Shown here: in pieces, positions 50,301 through 62,541 of the stretch
How positions within the stretch are numbered: the first letter of the stretch is position 1
How the letters are laid out: every line of letters begins with the position of its first letter
NCBI GenBank assembly: GCA_025642065.1
Contig: JAODUP010000830.1
Span: forward strand, 15,001-79,000
Source: Paralvinella palmiformis
Taxonomy: Eukaryota; Annelida; Polychaeta; Terebellida; Alvinellidae
Direction: 5' to 3'
DNA length: 64,000 nucleotides
The notes under the pieces: generated by a model
What the model was told of the DNA's origin: nothing
Seen by the model: only the letters and a program-made list of their open reading frames with translations
The model's database searches: none
Program-made: the position numbers and the translations under genes

Positions 50301-53300
50301 GGCAGTTTATGGTTGAGGGGAACTCACACACATAACATCACCATTGTAAATCCTGTACTGTATGCAATAATCGTAGTCAGGCTCGGCTATACTGCGGTCC
50401 CTTATAACATGAAATTGGATATAACATGGTCAGACTGTGGACCCCAAATCATGGAATCCATAACAAAGCATTTTTATGCGATAAAACTGAGCGATAAAAA
50501 TATTTCGAAATAATTTGAACGTATTTTCACGGTTTGTAATTCACACGTAAAAAACCATAACCAACGGCCACAACGTACCCACATGAATATTTATTGAGCA
50601 TAAATTTAATTACACACTACCATGGCTCAATCAGCCAAACAAACAAATCCAGTAAATCTATGTTCTATAAAATTGTTTAATAAAATATGATGTTTTCATT
50701 ACAAAAGCAGATACAAAAATAAATACATTTGCACAGATGTTTATCTGCACACATGCACCTATAAACGTTCATTTATTGGTTCACATGGTTGCTACTTTCG
50801 TCTGTAAAACATGCACTATTTCTAGCGGATGAATATCACCAATCCAACATTTATGAACTGAACATTTCGCCCACCCTGATAGTGCCCCTGTATCGCTTCG
50901 CGGTCCACCTATAACATGGTTGACTGGTTGTGAACCCCAGCGACCGTGTTATAACGGGGACCGACTGTATTCTGAACAACAAGTAATATATGATTATGAC
51001 GCCGATGCATCAAAGAGAAAATATGGGTTAAAATAGAGCACCCGAGAAAAGAAGAGAATATAAAAGAGACAAAATAAATGATGTCATGTTGATTAAGATT
51101 TATACATGTTCAAACTGGTTTGGTGTTCATGTGTTTCTCCAAATATAAACACTCTTCACCAGGAAAAAATGTATATTCTGATAGTTTGATGGCTATGCCT
51201 GATTCAAGAAAGCATAGATTAATGACCCATTAGATGGATTACAACCTTAATAATGCTGATTTATGCTGAAGTTTTGTACCCATGATAAAGCTGGATGTCC
51301 CACATTTGACGTGGGTATGTATCTAGCCGTCAGTGAAAGAAATAAGATAAATACATTAATTATTGTTGAACAGAACCCCATAAACAAACCACTGATATGT
51401 CGTAAAGCTTCTAGAACAGTAATTTGGTTAAGTTGTTTGTTACTGTTTAGCATTAGCGATGATTGATGATGATTGATGTTTTACGGCCACTTCTGTGCAC
51501 AAGGTAGGCTAAATGGGTCGAGCGACCTCCAAAGGTAATGAGACGAAGTGAAAGACGAAACAACCTTCAGATATGCCCACGCTGCGATTCGAACACGGGT
51601 GGTAGTGATCTGTGGTCCAACACGCTACCACTAGACCACGGAGGCTCCCCTGTTTAGCATTAGCATTGATTACACTATAGACATATGACTGGAGGGAATC
51701 TCTTAGGGAAATGGGATGATCAAATCAAATATATCAAAGATACAGATAACCCTGGGATTCGATCCCACAACGTAGTGACCCACAGCACAGTGCACTATGA
51801 ACTGTAATATAGAAGAATCCTCACAGCATTAAGTGATTGGCATAGTATATGAATAAAACAATTCTTACTATTTTTAATTATAATGAATAATATTTACAAG
51901 TAGTGTAGGGGTTGCATTAAGAATGCCATAAACATATCATGGTTTAAGATTTTGTGAAAAATTCAGAAATCACAACAAAAGTACTCTAACATAAGAGATT
52001 TTATTGTAACTAAATCTTTGTTAATATTGTGCACTGATTGGGATTTTAAAACTGAAACAAAGAAATTAACAGCAGTAGCTGTATAGAGTTTGTGATAAAA
52101 AGTTTGCAAAATAATACAATTTACCAGTTTAAAGAAAACCATATGTACCTATTAACACTGTATAATCTCGTGACAAGAGTGAGTACTTTGGTTAGTCTCA
52201 GTGCTGACCATGACCAGAACATACGGTTCCAAAACACAGAGGTATGATTCAAATACAAAACCCTCACGTAGAAGTTTGAAACACAGTACTCGAACCACTG
52301 AACTCTCAGAATACCCTCTTTTGACACAAGACGAGATGGAAAATAACAAACACCTCACCTTCTTGAAGATGAGATCAATTGGACAACCACAGTTGACATC
52401 GATAAAATCCACATCAACAGAACTGGTTATCACCTGTGCACACTTCGTCATTGTGTCAGGGAATGAGCCACACAGCTAAGAGCAGAGAAACATGAATAGT
52501 TAATAAATTTCACCAATTACAAATGAGAATGTGTTAATGTTTAAAACTCAAATACTGCAATCTAACATCTTCCCTTTCCTATTGTATGATTAAATACGAG
52601 AACCTGAGCTCCAAAAATATCTTCACTTTCGTGACGTTTAAGCAGCGCCCACTCAGCCTGCTTGCCCTGTAACAGGTTGGTGCAAAGTGCCATCTCGCTG
52701 CATGTAACGTCTGCACCAAAACGTTTACAGATACGTCTAAAGGGCAAGTTGCCGACGGTCGTCAGCGGCGCAAGATACAACTTGTCATGGAAATCGATCT
52801 AAAAGCAAAACAAACACACTTGTGACAAAACTGCGTTCATGGCCAGTGTGAAAATTATGATGATTATTGATGAACCCGGAATAAAAAGAAGAAATTACAA
52901 TCTGGAACATGAAAGTTGATTAACCAAATTTGATCATGCAATAAAACATTACTGCATACCTTTTTCTTTTCCTTTGATCTGTTGAGATCTTTGAACATAT
53001 TTGTACACAATTTCAATGAATTATTGTGATCTTCTTCAACACAGATATCATGAGATCCTGCAGCAGAACCGATCTGGCAATCACCTTTATTAGGTGACTG
53101 ACTGTCTTTTGAATGGATTTCAGAGGTAGTATCGATATTCACATCTAACTGATCACAACAAGCTGAACCTTGTACATCCGAAGTCTGCTTAATCGAATTC
53201 CCACCTGCTTCGGTGACATCAAGAGATTTATTTACGCAAAGTTGATTTTTGTCACGCCTTAACTTCATAACAGCTTCAATCTCCTCTTGCACCTTCTTAA

Positions 53301-56300
53301 CACTCTTCCATACCGAGTCTGCCAGACTAAAATCATATTTCTTCTTCCATAATTTTTTCTGGACATCTTTGTCCAAGATGTTCAATATACCTTTCTTGTC
53401 CTTCATGCGCTCATACAACTCTTCGTTCTTCATATTCTTTCCATCAGCGTCTATGTGCTTAGAAGCAAAACGGCAAGCAAAACTGTAAGGACAATATCCA
53501 TATGTGTCATAAACGTAACAGGTATCGCCCAAGTCAGGAGGTTTCTTTGCCATATACTCATCAACATTATGCATAAATCGGCATCGGTCACCAAAGAAAC
53601 ACTCTTTCTCGGCAAGCTTCTGTGGACAAAATTTTGTCTCCGTTTCTGGATTTTTTTCTATTGGCCGTTTCTTATTGCGCCCTTTTAGCCGTGGTCTTTT
53701 TGGCACTGGCTCACCATCCACCGGTTTAAGATCAGAATCCTCGCATGATTGCTTTAGCTCATCACTGATATCTTTTGGGAGATGCTCTGCGAGCTTAGGC
53801 TTGTGAGTGTGATCGATGAATCTAAAAAAGGAATGAAGTTGTATAAAAAAAAATATGCAACCAAATGATGAATTTATTATCCAAATAAAACTTTAATTGC
53901 TGTTAATATTATGATATTTGTTAAAGAAAACCCTAACATGAGTTAGGTTATCTTAGTCTAGTCTACACTTATTCACCAGTATTCACAGACACAGTGCTCA
54001 GACAGACTTATACAATGCTCAAAAAGGATTAAATAGTTTTTGAACATATTTGTGCAGTGTTCGGGTTGTTGTCTTGTAGGTTGGATTGTGTATGGGTTGC
54101 TTGATAGCACTTGGACACAATGATTAGGAGTACAGGTAAATATGTATAAGCAGTCAAACTACTTACTAATTAACAGATGTAACAACACAGCACCTATCTG
54201 TAAAGAGTCCCAGACACTAACCACCTGCTGCTATTATAACAGGTTCCTTTTAAACTGTTCAAACTGAAGATATAGTGTTAGCTGCACAAACACATACTGG
54301 ACCAATTCTGTGATGGGTGACCATATATAATATACAGTATAACCTCACCATCTTTCCATACTGCTCCCCTGCGAGTTGTGGGGGAGGACGTTTCTTAACC
54401 ACTCCAACATAGAGGCTGTGCTGAATAAGCGACAGCCCGAGCACTCTCCCCCCCAAAAAAAATTGCGTAAGCATTGGTGGTGGCTGAATAACAGGAGGCG
54501 GCTGAGCATATATTTTGGATTTAAAATAAATAAAACTCATATTTTTTCAAGCAACCCATACACAACGCAACCTACAAGACAACAACCTGAAAACAACCCA
54601 CAAGAAAGACAACAAAACAAATCCATCCCGTAACCTGAAGAAAAAGTTCAACCCGCCCAACCCGACCCATGGGTCGGGTTGACCCAAATGGGTTAACCCA
54701 ACCTGTGCAGGGCTCTAACACACACAGACACACACATTTTAAACTGAATTTGCATGGATAACAAACACCTTATTTTTAGCTCTGGCAAAAAATAGAAAAT
54801 TCTTATGTCAGTCTAGAGGCTAAAGTCTAGATCTGCTGCTAATCTGCAAAATTAATTCCATAGCCAACGGAGTGTTTGTGTGTTGTTCTGGAGCTGAACT
54901 GTGCACATATTTCTGGATTGTGATATGAATAAAAGCCATTTCCAGTGACTGACAGTGCACTAAATGTTATTCTAACTGTAAATAATTTGTATTTGTGAAA
55001 CATTATTCATTTCGTCAAACTTATGATCTTTACAGAAATAGTATTTATGGTCCATTTTGAAACATTCTCCACAATGACACATGTCTCAGTCACCATTTTT
55101 ACATGTCCATGATGGAAATTATGAATAATTTCACTTCTATTTTCTAAACGAAACTCACCATCACTATCATTTTGATTAAAATTTAGATAATATATTTATT
55201 CTAGATCATAAAGATACCCTTGAATTTCAACATCCACATGATTTCAAATATTGAAATCTATGAATATTCATAAGAGTTGTAGGGAGGACTGAAAGTACCT
55301 TTTTATTTTAAGGTCACAACTAATTATACATTAATAAGGTAATGGTGGTTTTTGGAGAAAAGCTGGAAACCCCATGAAATAGCGTACCAATAATCAGGAC
55401 AAACTGTTAAAATCTTGTTGTATTCAAAAAGAAAATGAAAGATTTTTGGGGTAATTTTTCCACAGCTTAACAATAAAGGAAATCTGTCACATTGATATTT
55501 ATATAGATGAAATACATATTTAGCAAATTATCAATCTTTCAACATAATAATTACAAATATTTAAATAACACGCAAAACATTAATGAATTAAGAAATAGTA
55601 AAACAGCTTCATAACTTATATTAACTACAGTCTAACCTCAATTTTATGCCAACTTTGGAACCTGACTGAAAGTTGGTGTTGTGGTGGGATGGCATTAGAG
55701 TGGGGAAGGCATATTTGGGGGACAGGCTTGGGGGTGGTTATTTACATGTGGTTTTTGATCCTTTGTTAATCCCAACTATCGCTTTATTTAATATATCACC
55801 GATTGCACAATCAACACCATCATCATTGCCACTTAATGACCCCGATAGCTTGTCAATCAATTCACAGATTACCCGAAACATTTCACTGTCAGTGTGTGGT
55901 GGTAATAGCGGGGGGTATTTATATTGCAAGGTATGATATTTGTATTGCATAAGCATTGGCGGTGGCTAAATAACGGGCGTGGATAAATGGGGGCATCAGG
56001 CTGTGCCAAACAAGGGACAGCCTGGGGATACTCCCCAAACTACAAGCAAGCAAGCAATGGGGGCATTATCATGGCAGGAAAGCGGGTCCTTATCAAATGA
56101 TGGCAGCAGGTGTGGTTGACAGCTGTTCACAGGTGGGACTAGAGTGTATTTTCCAACAAAATATCAAAATCCTTCCAAATTAAGTCCATTTTCTTCTTGT
56201 TTAAAATTATTCTAAGAAGGTATCTATAACCACGAGTCTGGGTTCATATACCAAAGATGTTTACAATGCAGTGATATAGATGTCATACACACAGCCGCCA

Positions 56301-56458
56301 CAACTATTGTTTTCATAAATCGATAAATGTCACAGCTCTTAACAATCCCCGATAATATTTCTTTCTACTCACTCTGGTTTGATGGGAGCATGACCTGGTG
56401 GCATCACAGCCGCAGCCGGTTCAGTTAAGACTTCAGCAGCTTCAGGTGGGTCAGCCAT
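45751..56458 (-). CDS. DUS3L: tRNA-dihydrouridine(47) synthase [NAD(P)+]-like, DUS3L, 10 coding exons
   Basis: This is an FMN-dependent enzyme that reduces uridine 47 in the variable loop of tRNAs. Exons (minus strand): 56458-56373, 53821-52960, 52798-52604, 52475-52359, 48768-48592, 48451-48355, 48079-48001, 47247-47059, 46467-46339, 45823-45751. Phases agree throughout and give 667 aa (human about 650). Two CCCH zinc fingers are visible: C94-x8-C103-x5-C109-x3-H113 and C130, C139, C145, H151. The Dus TIM barrel starts at exon 3 ([20 protein letters not shown]). It includes the GCP motif with the family catalytic Cys at 412, [60 protein letters not shown] and the C-terminal [11 protein letters not shown] Lys/Ser-rich linker about 165-316 separates the halves. 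The exon 3 donor (CAG|GTTCTC) is weaker than the others. Identification is secure. Confidence 0.97.
49775..49978 (-). mobile_element. SINE family A, 5'-truncated copy
   Basis: In reverse complement it carries CCTGACAGGACACGATGAC..., GCAGCATGCATTGTATGCTC, GGGAGTTGAGATAAGTGC, GAGTCAGGGATAATAAT, and the tail TGTAAAGTGCCTTAGAGC...AGGGTGCTATATAAA. The tRNA head is missing. It lies in a DUS3L intron. Confidence 0.8.
50371..50971. mobile_element. MITE-like element with CGGTCCC..TTATAAC inverted ends
   Basis: The left end reads CTGCGGTCCCTTATAACATG; the reversed right end reads CAGTCGGTCCCCGTTATAAC. Both continue with further TATAACATGGT-type subterminal matches. The length is about 600 bp with no coding content, in DUS3L intron 4. 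The ends resemble those of Tigger-type non-autonomous elements; that link is inference. Confidence 0.6.
51458..51650 (-). mobile_element. SINE family C, full-length with perfect 14-bp target-site duplication
   Basis: The reverse complement matches the family C head, B box and body. The perfect direct repeat TGTTTAGCATTAGC flanks it at 51444-51457 and 51651-51664, marking a fairly recent insertion. It lies in a DUS3L intron, in the gene's sense orientation. Confidence 0.92.
54061..54590. repeat. Inverted repeat pair, MITE-like
   Basis: TCGGGTTGTTGTCTTGTAGG ... GTATGGGTTGCTTGA at 54061-54105 reappears in reverse complement at 54547-54590. The arms are about 43 bp with few mismatches, spaced about 440 bp apart. 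It lies in DUS3L intron 1. It is possibly a non-autonomous transposon; no target duplication was recognised. Confidence 0.6.
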
Positions 56459-57249
56459 ATTCCCACGTCAGTACAATTACAGAGAGGTGCAATAAAATAA
56501 GGCCTGTAATAAATCGGATCAAAAACTATATTAAGTGATAGGATTAAATTAATTTGTGATGTCAGATCCAGACAAATATTACACGATATGTCAAATTTTC
56601 AATAAATTATAAATGGGGTAAGACAATAAAACATATGAAAGATGACAACAACGGTGATTTAACATTTGGCAAAAGACATCCATATTCATGGAGATTCGTT
56701 AATATTCAAATCGGTTTGGAATAGCTTATAGTTTGAAGTGACTGTTACCACACATTGTATTAATTACATAGGACAGAGAATGAATCAACAATCAAATATT
56801 TATAGAAGCCGGTGTGAAAGGGTTGAAATATTGGACCACCAACATAGATAACTATTATATGAAGATAGCAAATAGGACTGTATCGATTTTAGACAGTTTT
56901 GCTTAAATATTAGAAACATATAATTTATAGTTGGTATTTTAACCCAAGCTAAGTGTGTTTTGAGATCTTATTGAAGATACAAGGTTAGTCGTTTTTATAA
57001 AAACAATGAACTGTTGCAGATTTAACTTTAGTAAATATTGACATGGGATAGTTTAATCATGTAAAAACTATATAATTATATAACAATAAGGTACAAGCAC
57101 TCTAGTAATATTGTGACAACAGTTAGCCAGGATCATGAGCAGGAGGACAGATGATGACACTGAAAATGATAATTCCCATGATATGATATTTGATGATAAC
57201 AGAGAATGATAGACTTAACAAGGAAGAGTGAATGAATGCTTCATTTGGA
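56459..57249. other. DUS3L upstream region
   Basis: Presumed DUS3L 5' UTR and promoter. No clear TATA or initiator could be assigned and no gene is visible. Confidence 0.5.
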
Positions 57250-57545
57250 GCCGTGATGGTGCAGTTAGTTAGAGCATAGGACTCATAGCTGAAAGGTGGT
57301 GGGTTCAAGGCTCCGGGGTTGCAATGCTGTTACATGGCGACCGGTTCACTCATCCATAAAAGTGAGAACCTGACAGGACATGATGGCTATGCGATTGATT
57401 AATGCTTGGGCCTTTAATGGCATTATGCGATGTATGCTTCCCTGGCAATTGTGATTTATGCTGGATTAGTACAGGTCGGAGTCAGGGATAATAATGCTGT
57501 AAAGCACCTTAGACCTGGATAGGGCACCAAAAAAATGTCACGTAT
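57250..57545 (+). mobile_element. SINE family A, full-length copy
   Basis: It has a tRNA-like head (GCCGTGATGGTGCAGTTAGT, B box GGGTTCAAGGCTC). The body contains GGTTCACTCATCCATAAAA and GAACCTGACAGGACATGATG. The 3' tail reads GTAAAGCACCTTAGACC...ATAGGGCACC and resembles the LINE tails in this window. Confidence 0.85.
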
Positions 57546-57671
57546 TACTAATATTATATTATTAATTAATCTCATAATAATCACACCAAAATTAAACAAT
57601 ACAAAGTTGAAGATGTTTGAAAAGATCAGGGCACCTAGAAACCTTTCCGGATTGGTATGATTCCAAATAAG

Positions 57672-57902
57672 TCAAACCGTGATAGTGCAGTTAGTTAAAG
57701 CATATGACTCACAGCCGGAGGGTCGCGGGTTTGAGGCTCGGGGAGCTGCAATGCTGTTATGTGGCAACTGGTTCACTCATCCATAAAAATGAGAACCTGA
57801 CAGGACATGATGTAGCTATGTGTTTAGTAATGCTTTCCACCTTTAATGGCAGCATGTGTTGTATGCTGTGTTGGGAGTTGAGGCCCTGAGAGCCTACAAT
57901 GG
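57672..57902 (+). mobile_element. SINE family A, 3'-truncated copy
   Basis: It shows the same head (ACCGTGATAGTGCAGTTAGT), B box (GGGTTTGAGGCTCGG) and body as the copy 420 bp upstream. It stops at GGGAGTTGAGGCC, without the hairpin tail. Confidence 0.8.
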
Positions 57903-58537
57903 CACAAAATGGTGTTTCCAGTGTTTATATGGATTTTTCATTGGCATTAGAAATGAAAGTCACTGGGTTTCTACTTCAGCGTAGGTGGGTCAAATGACTC
58001 AGGTTCTAACAAAACCACTGCTCTGATAATAAAACTTGAGAAAACTGAAATGTTGTCCAAACTAGCTGACAGCATTTGCTCCATTCATTTAGTTTGGCCA
58101 TCAGTCTGATAAAAGTGAAATTTATCTGTTCTACTGCTAGGTTTTCAGTTCAGTTGGCTTTTTGTAATGCATGCTATTTAGGCCTTCTAATTAGTCCTTC
58201 TAGGCTATACTTTGTCTCAGTTATTTACTTATTACTCCACTAGCGACGGTTTAAATCCAAATCATGAATGAGTCATTGTTTGCAAAATCAAACTAGATGA
58301 GTAGATGTACAAGAAGATGATTCAGAACTCGGTTTAGACATTATTTATTCATCCTCAAACACGTTAAACGTATACACTCAGATTTTGACGAAGAATTACA
58401 GATGTACTTATTGACCAGATTAACAATACCATATCATTTCATACAACTTATTAACTTGAAGGTTATTAAACGCATGTTTCATGTATTTTCAAGAGAAATA
58501 AAATGAGGCATAACTGTCGATAATGGTAGATCGACTA

Positions 58538-59041
58538 GGCCCAGGTCTTTTGCTCCCTGGTCTTTTGCCCTTCGTGTGCGCATATGTCTCTGGATCATTC
58601 CGGCATATCCAACCACCAACTTTTCTTGATGGTACTATCCTGCCTCTGCATATGTGCCTCAATTGTACCCTCCTACTTTATGGAGTGGGAATGCGGTGAT
58701 CCTCAAAGGTGAAGTTCGAACAAACAATCTATCCCCCCCAAAAAAAAAAACGTGTTCAATGCAACAACCAAGCAGTTACAGGACAGATTATTTACTTTGT
58801 GTTCCTCACACCTTCCTGGCACCAGATTACTGTCAGATACACTAAAGGCTATTGGACACACAATCCAGTTTAAATATCAATAAAATGTGTGATTAAAGTG
58901 TGTGATTTTATTTTGTTTAATTTTCACTCACAATCACAAATGTCATACTAATGGGCTAAAGATCGAGGGACAAAAGACCGAAGGGGGCAATGACCTAAAG
59001 GGCAAAAGACTGAGGGGCAAAAGACAGAAGGGCAAAAGACT
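58538..59041. mobile_element. MITE-like element with GGTCTTTTGC inverted ends and a tandem 15-bp tail
   Basis: The left end has two copies of GGTCTTTTGC(T/C)CC at 58542-58574. The right end (58962-59041) has about five tandem inverted copies of the motif GGGCAAAAGACNGA. No coding content was seen between them. Confidence 0.6.
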
Positions 59042-59167
59042 GGATCTCAGGTTGACTAGACTCTACCCAAAATAAAGTCGACATGTCTAATGATCATGTA
59101 TCTCTCATACATGATCATTAGACATGTCGACTTTATTTGGGGTAGAGTCTAGTCAATCTGAGATCTA
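59041..59167. repeat. Near-perfect long palindrome (60-bp arms, 7-bp loop)
   Basis: The arm 59041-59100 and the reverse complement of 59108-59167 agree at 57 of 60 positions, separated by TCTCTCA. The core of each arm includes CGACATGTCTAATGATCATG. It directly follows the tandem tail of the MITE at 58538-59041. Confidence 0.95.
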
Positions 59168-59782
59168 GTCTACTATCTACATAATCTGTATAAAAAATAT
59201 CGAGTCTGGACAAAATGTCGGAATGATATATTTCAAGCGTACAGGGTCTGCTAGTTGGCAAGGATTGTGACCTTAATTTATATCAAGTGCAAGAGTATAT
59301 TTATGACAACAGGCCTACTAATAATCATTCGTTATGGACATTATTTATCAACCAGGCATGTCGAGTTGTGAGCGATAATACAGTTAGTCTCAAATCAAAT
59401 AAGTTATTCCATCGTAAAACATAAAATACTCGTGGTTAAATATATCGTTTATCAAAGGAACAACATCATAAATAGTGTGTGCTGAACCAACTCTTACTAA
59501 ACAATGAAATTCTGCACTTGAATCCACAACCCACCGGTTCTAGCATAGGTCAAGGACATAACTAAGTCCATTTGTCATAATGTTTAGGCTACCGGATAAT
59601 GTTTGAAAATAAAGGCTTTTTGTGTATCATAATGCGCCATACTGAATTAAATGAGAGGTGGAAAGCGACAACATGGGATTACTTGAAGAACTTTATCCAA
59701 GACCTTTATCAAATTTGATAGCACTAAAGATTAGGCGATCCATCAAGTCTTGTTGAATTCGCCATGGAAGTGAAAACGCTCC

Positions 59783-59817
<35 letters not shown>

Positions 59818-60392
59818 GGATCAATTACTGTATTGATGGCTTGTTAACAACAGTATAAATCAGTGGCAGACGTTTATGCACATATAATTTACCAGCAAGT
59901 ATCACTTACTATGGACTTTCCGGAGCAAAAACATAACTGATACCAAGGTGGGCCATATTGAAAGCAACCAGGTTCGATAGTTTCTCTTGTTTGAATGAAC
60001 GTGATGCCTATATTCGTCAGCATGTGTTATTAAACAAATGTTCAAAGACCCGTTTCATATTTTTACAGATTAAAAAACATACGGAATATCAAATTTCTCT
60101 ATTCTCGCGATGATTAATCCTGAACCTTTGTGTAAACCCGTGGTAATTACTGAATATTTCCAAGAATAGTAATTTAGTCACGTAGAGTGCAGAAAAAAGA
60201 AACGCTTAATTATTAACAACTTCCGGATCGAGAAGGCAAGTCTAGATTCATGTGATAAGAAAAACAAGTATCGACCAGTAAACAATTTTTCACGAACAGT
60301 TTTATAACCATGTAAATGCATAACACCCAATCGACAAGTTGTTGTGAATATAACTAATAATTATAATAACAATATGACCTAGTTGGGTAATG
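59168..60392. other. No gene recognised
   Basis: Unique-looking AT-rich DNA with one TA tract (59787-59813). No supported frame. Confidence 0.5.
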
Positions 60393-60510
60393 GTTATGGT
60401 TGATGTTTAACGGCCACTTTTGTGCACATGGTAGGCTAAATGGGCCGAGCGACCTCCAAAGGTAATTAAGCCAAGTGAAAGATGAAACACTCTTCAGATA
60501 TGCCCGCGTC
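60393..60510 (-). mobile_element. SINE family C fragment, tRNA head missing
   Basis: The body sequence (ACGGCCACTTTTGTGCAC... to TATGCCCGCG) matches family C in reverse. The head is cut off where the family B SINE at 60511 begins. Confidence 0.75.
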
Positions 60511-60791
60511 GAGATACCTATTGGGTAAGAGCGTCGGACTTACTTTTTCATGGTCATGCTGTACGGGAGGTCACAGGTTCGAATCCCGGCTGTGGCACTA
60601 TAGATGAGGAAGTGCTTCATCCAACCTGGCAACTAGCAAGATTTTTTCCACCGAATATGTCATCTTTTGTAAATTCTAACTATATTTCGAATTATAGTGC
60701 CGGTTGTGAATTAGTAAATTACAGACCATATGCATCTCCCTTATTTGAAGTAGCTAAGCCACTTAAAGTAACTGCCACTTCGGTCATTAAA
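60511..60791 (+). mobile_element. SINE family B copy
   Basis: The head TTGGGTAAGAGCGTCGGACT, B box GGTTCGAATCCCGG and shared body down to TTCGGTCATTA are all recognisable. It abuts the truncated family C SINE at 60510, so one insertion probably used or disrupted the other. Confidence 0.85.
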
Positions 60792-61195
60792 ATAATAATA
60801 ATTTTTACTGTCCTAAATCGTTTAAATTTTAATTGTGTATATAAAACCTACGTGCTCTATAAAGAACCCGAAATGAATAAATCACATTAAAAAGAAGGAA
60901 TTTTAAAACAGTAGAGATACAAAATGTATACATCAGTGATAATTAATTTTAGGATCGTGAGAATTAGTGATTTTTCAACTTTCATTCAACAGCGTCAATT
61001 ATCGGAAATACAAAAATGTCTATTAAGATAATTAAAGTGTGGGGGGGCTGGTTTTTATTAACTAAACGTTTTATAAAACATATAAAAGCTAGAAACCGAC
61101 AGCTGCTTATATTTAGAGACTATGCTGAACGGTTAATGTTATAGACAAATCATGTATACTAATGAGGCCTTTAATGGCGCTAATCGATTTTGAAC

Positions 61196-61536
61196 GCAAT
61201 GATAACAACAATTGATAAAAACATACCTAATTTTATTAATTAGTTTATAAAAAGGTCAAAGTCAATATTATTTTACATTACAATTAGTAGCTCATGTTGA
61301 TTGTCAGTAACGTTCATATGTTTGTCAACGTCTAATCGATATCACTGTCCAGATCAATAATGTTCTGATAATCATTCATTTTAACATCCACACAAACCAA
61401 GATGTAATCAATCGTCATTTCATTGTTTATAGAGAAATATCGGCCAGTTAGGCCTAAACCATAATTTTAAACCGCATTACCATAGCAACTAATAGGATGT
61501 CGAGCTCTGATTGGACGTTGTTTGCCGAAAATGGGA

Positions 61537-61568
<32 letters not shown>

Positions 61569-61627
61569 TACTAGTAGTAGGGATGGTGGTGGTGGTGGTA
61601 GTAGTATTAGTAGTAGTAGTAGTGGTG

Positions 61628-61671
<44 letters not shown>

Positions 61672-62040
61672 GGTGGTAGTAGTGGTGGTAGTAGTAGTAG
61701 TGGTGGTAGTAGTAGTAATAGTGGTAGTAACAGTAGTACTGGTGGTGGTGGTAGTAGTGGTAGTGGTAGTAGTAGTAGTAGTAGAAATTACTTACAGTCG
61801 AGTCGAGTATTGAATAACTTCGACTTAAATATATAGAATTAGATAAGTATGTAGACATGAACACAGATGAAGAATAACCACAGATGAACATATGATTTAT
61901 CATCGGCATAATTACGAATCAACAGTGTATTCGCAATGTACCTTGACTATGAGATTGCCCAACAGTTCATCATTTTAGTACACCAAACCAGACCCGCATT
62001 AATTTTGCGTTGTACCTTGACTATGGGATCGTCTAAACCC
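61196..62040 (+). repeat. Direct duplication, copy 1
   Basis: The segment from GCAATGATAACAACAATTGA to TGGGATCGTCTAAACCC recurs 1960 bp downstream with only scattered differences. It contains a trinucleotide block (AGT/GGT)n at about 61536-61785 that opens long but meaningless Ser/Gly, Val and Tyr/His frames. Copy 1 may extend past 62040, since copy 2 is cut by the window end. Confidence 0.93.
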
Positions 62041-62491
62041 CTGTACTAGGTGCGCCACTGAGCTCGATTCATTTCGAGGCTGTTGGCGCAATAGAAGTTC
62101 GTAATTATTATAAACCTGACATAATGTCAAACATTGGAGACGGCCCTGCCCAACAGGCGACGGCCAGGGGTCTCTACCCAAGTTTCAACAACAGTAACAA
62201 CGACACATATTGGATATTTCATAGCTATATACATATATTGAGGAGCTGTATTGTATTAATACCAGTAAATATTTGCTTCCGGAAGAAAATTCTAATCTAA
62301 TTGGGAAACAAGAACCCAGTAAAACGTCTGTACACATATATTTCACTGCTTATTTAATTATTGATAATTAATTTCACAGGATGCACATAATCCATATTTA
62401 CATTCAATGCCATACCATAATGTAACATTTTGTCAGAATGTTCACAGGGTCCGAGATGTTTTCATTTCAAGATTATTCCAAGATAGCGGTG

Positions 62492-62541
<50 letters not shown>

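Noticed and set aside
52201..52479. 92-codon plus-strand frame opposite DUS3L exon 4
   Set aside because: Antisense shadow of a conserved coding exon.
60511..60600. Possible tRNA gene (GGTTCGAATCCCGG B box)
   Set aside because: The box belongs to SINE family B; no cloverleaf with matching acceptor stem, and the same body follows each copy.
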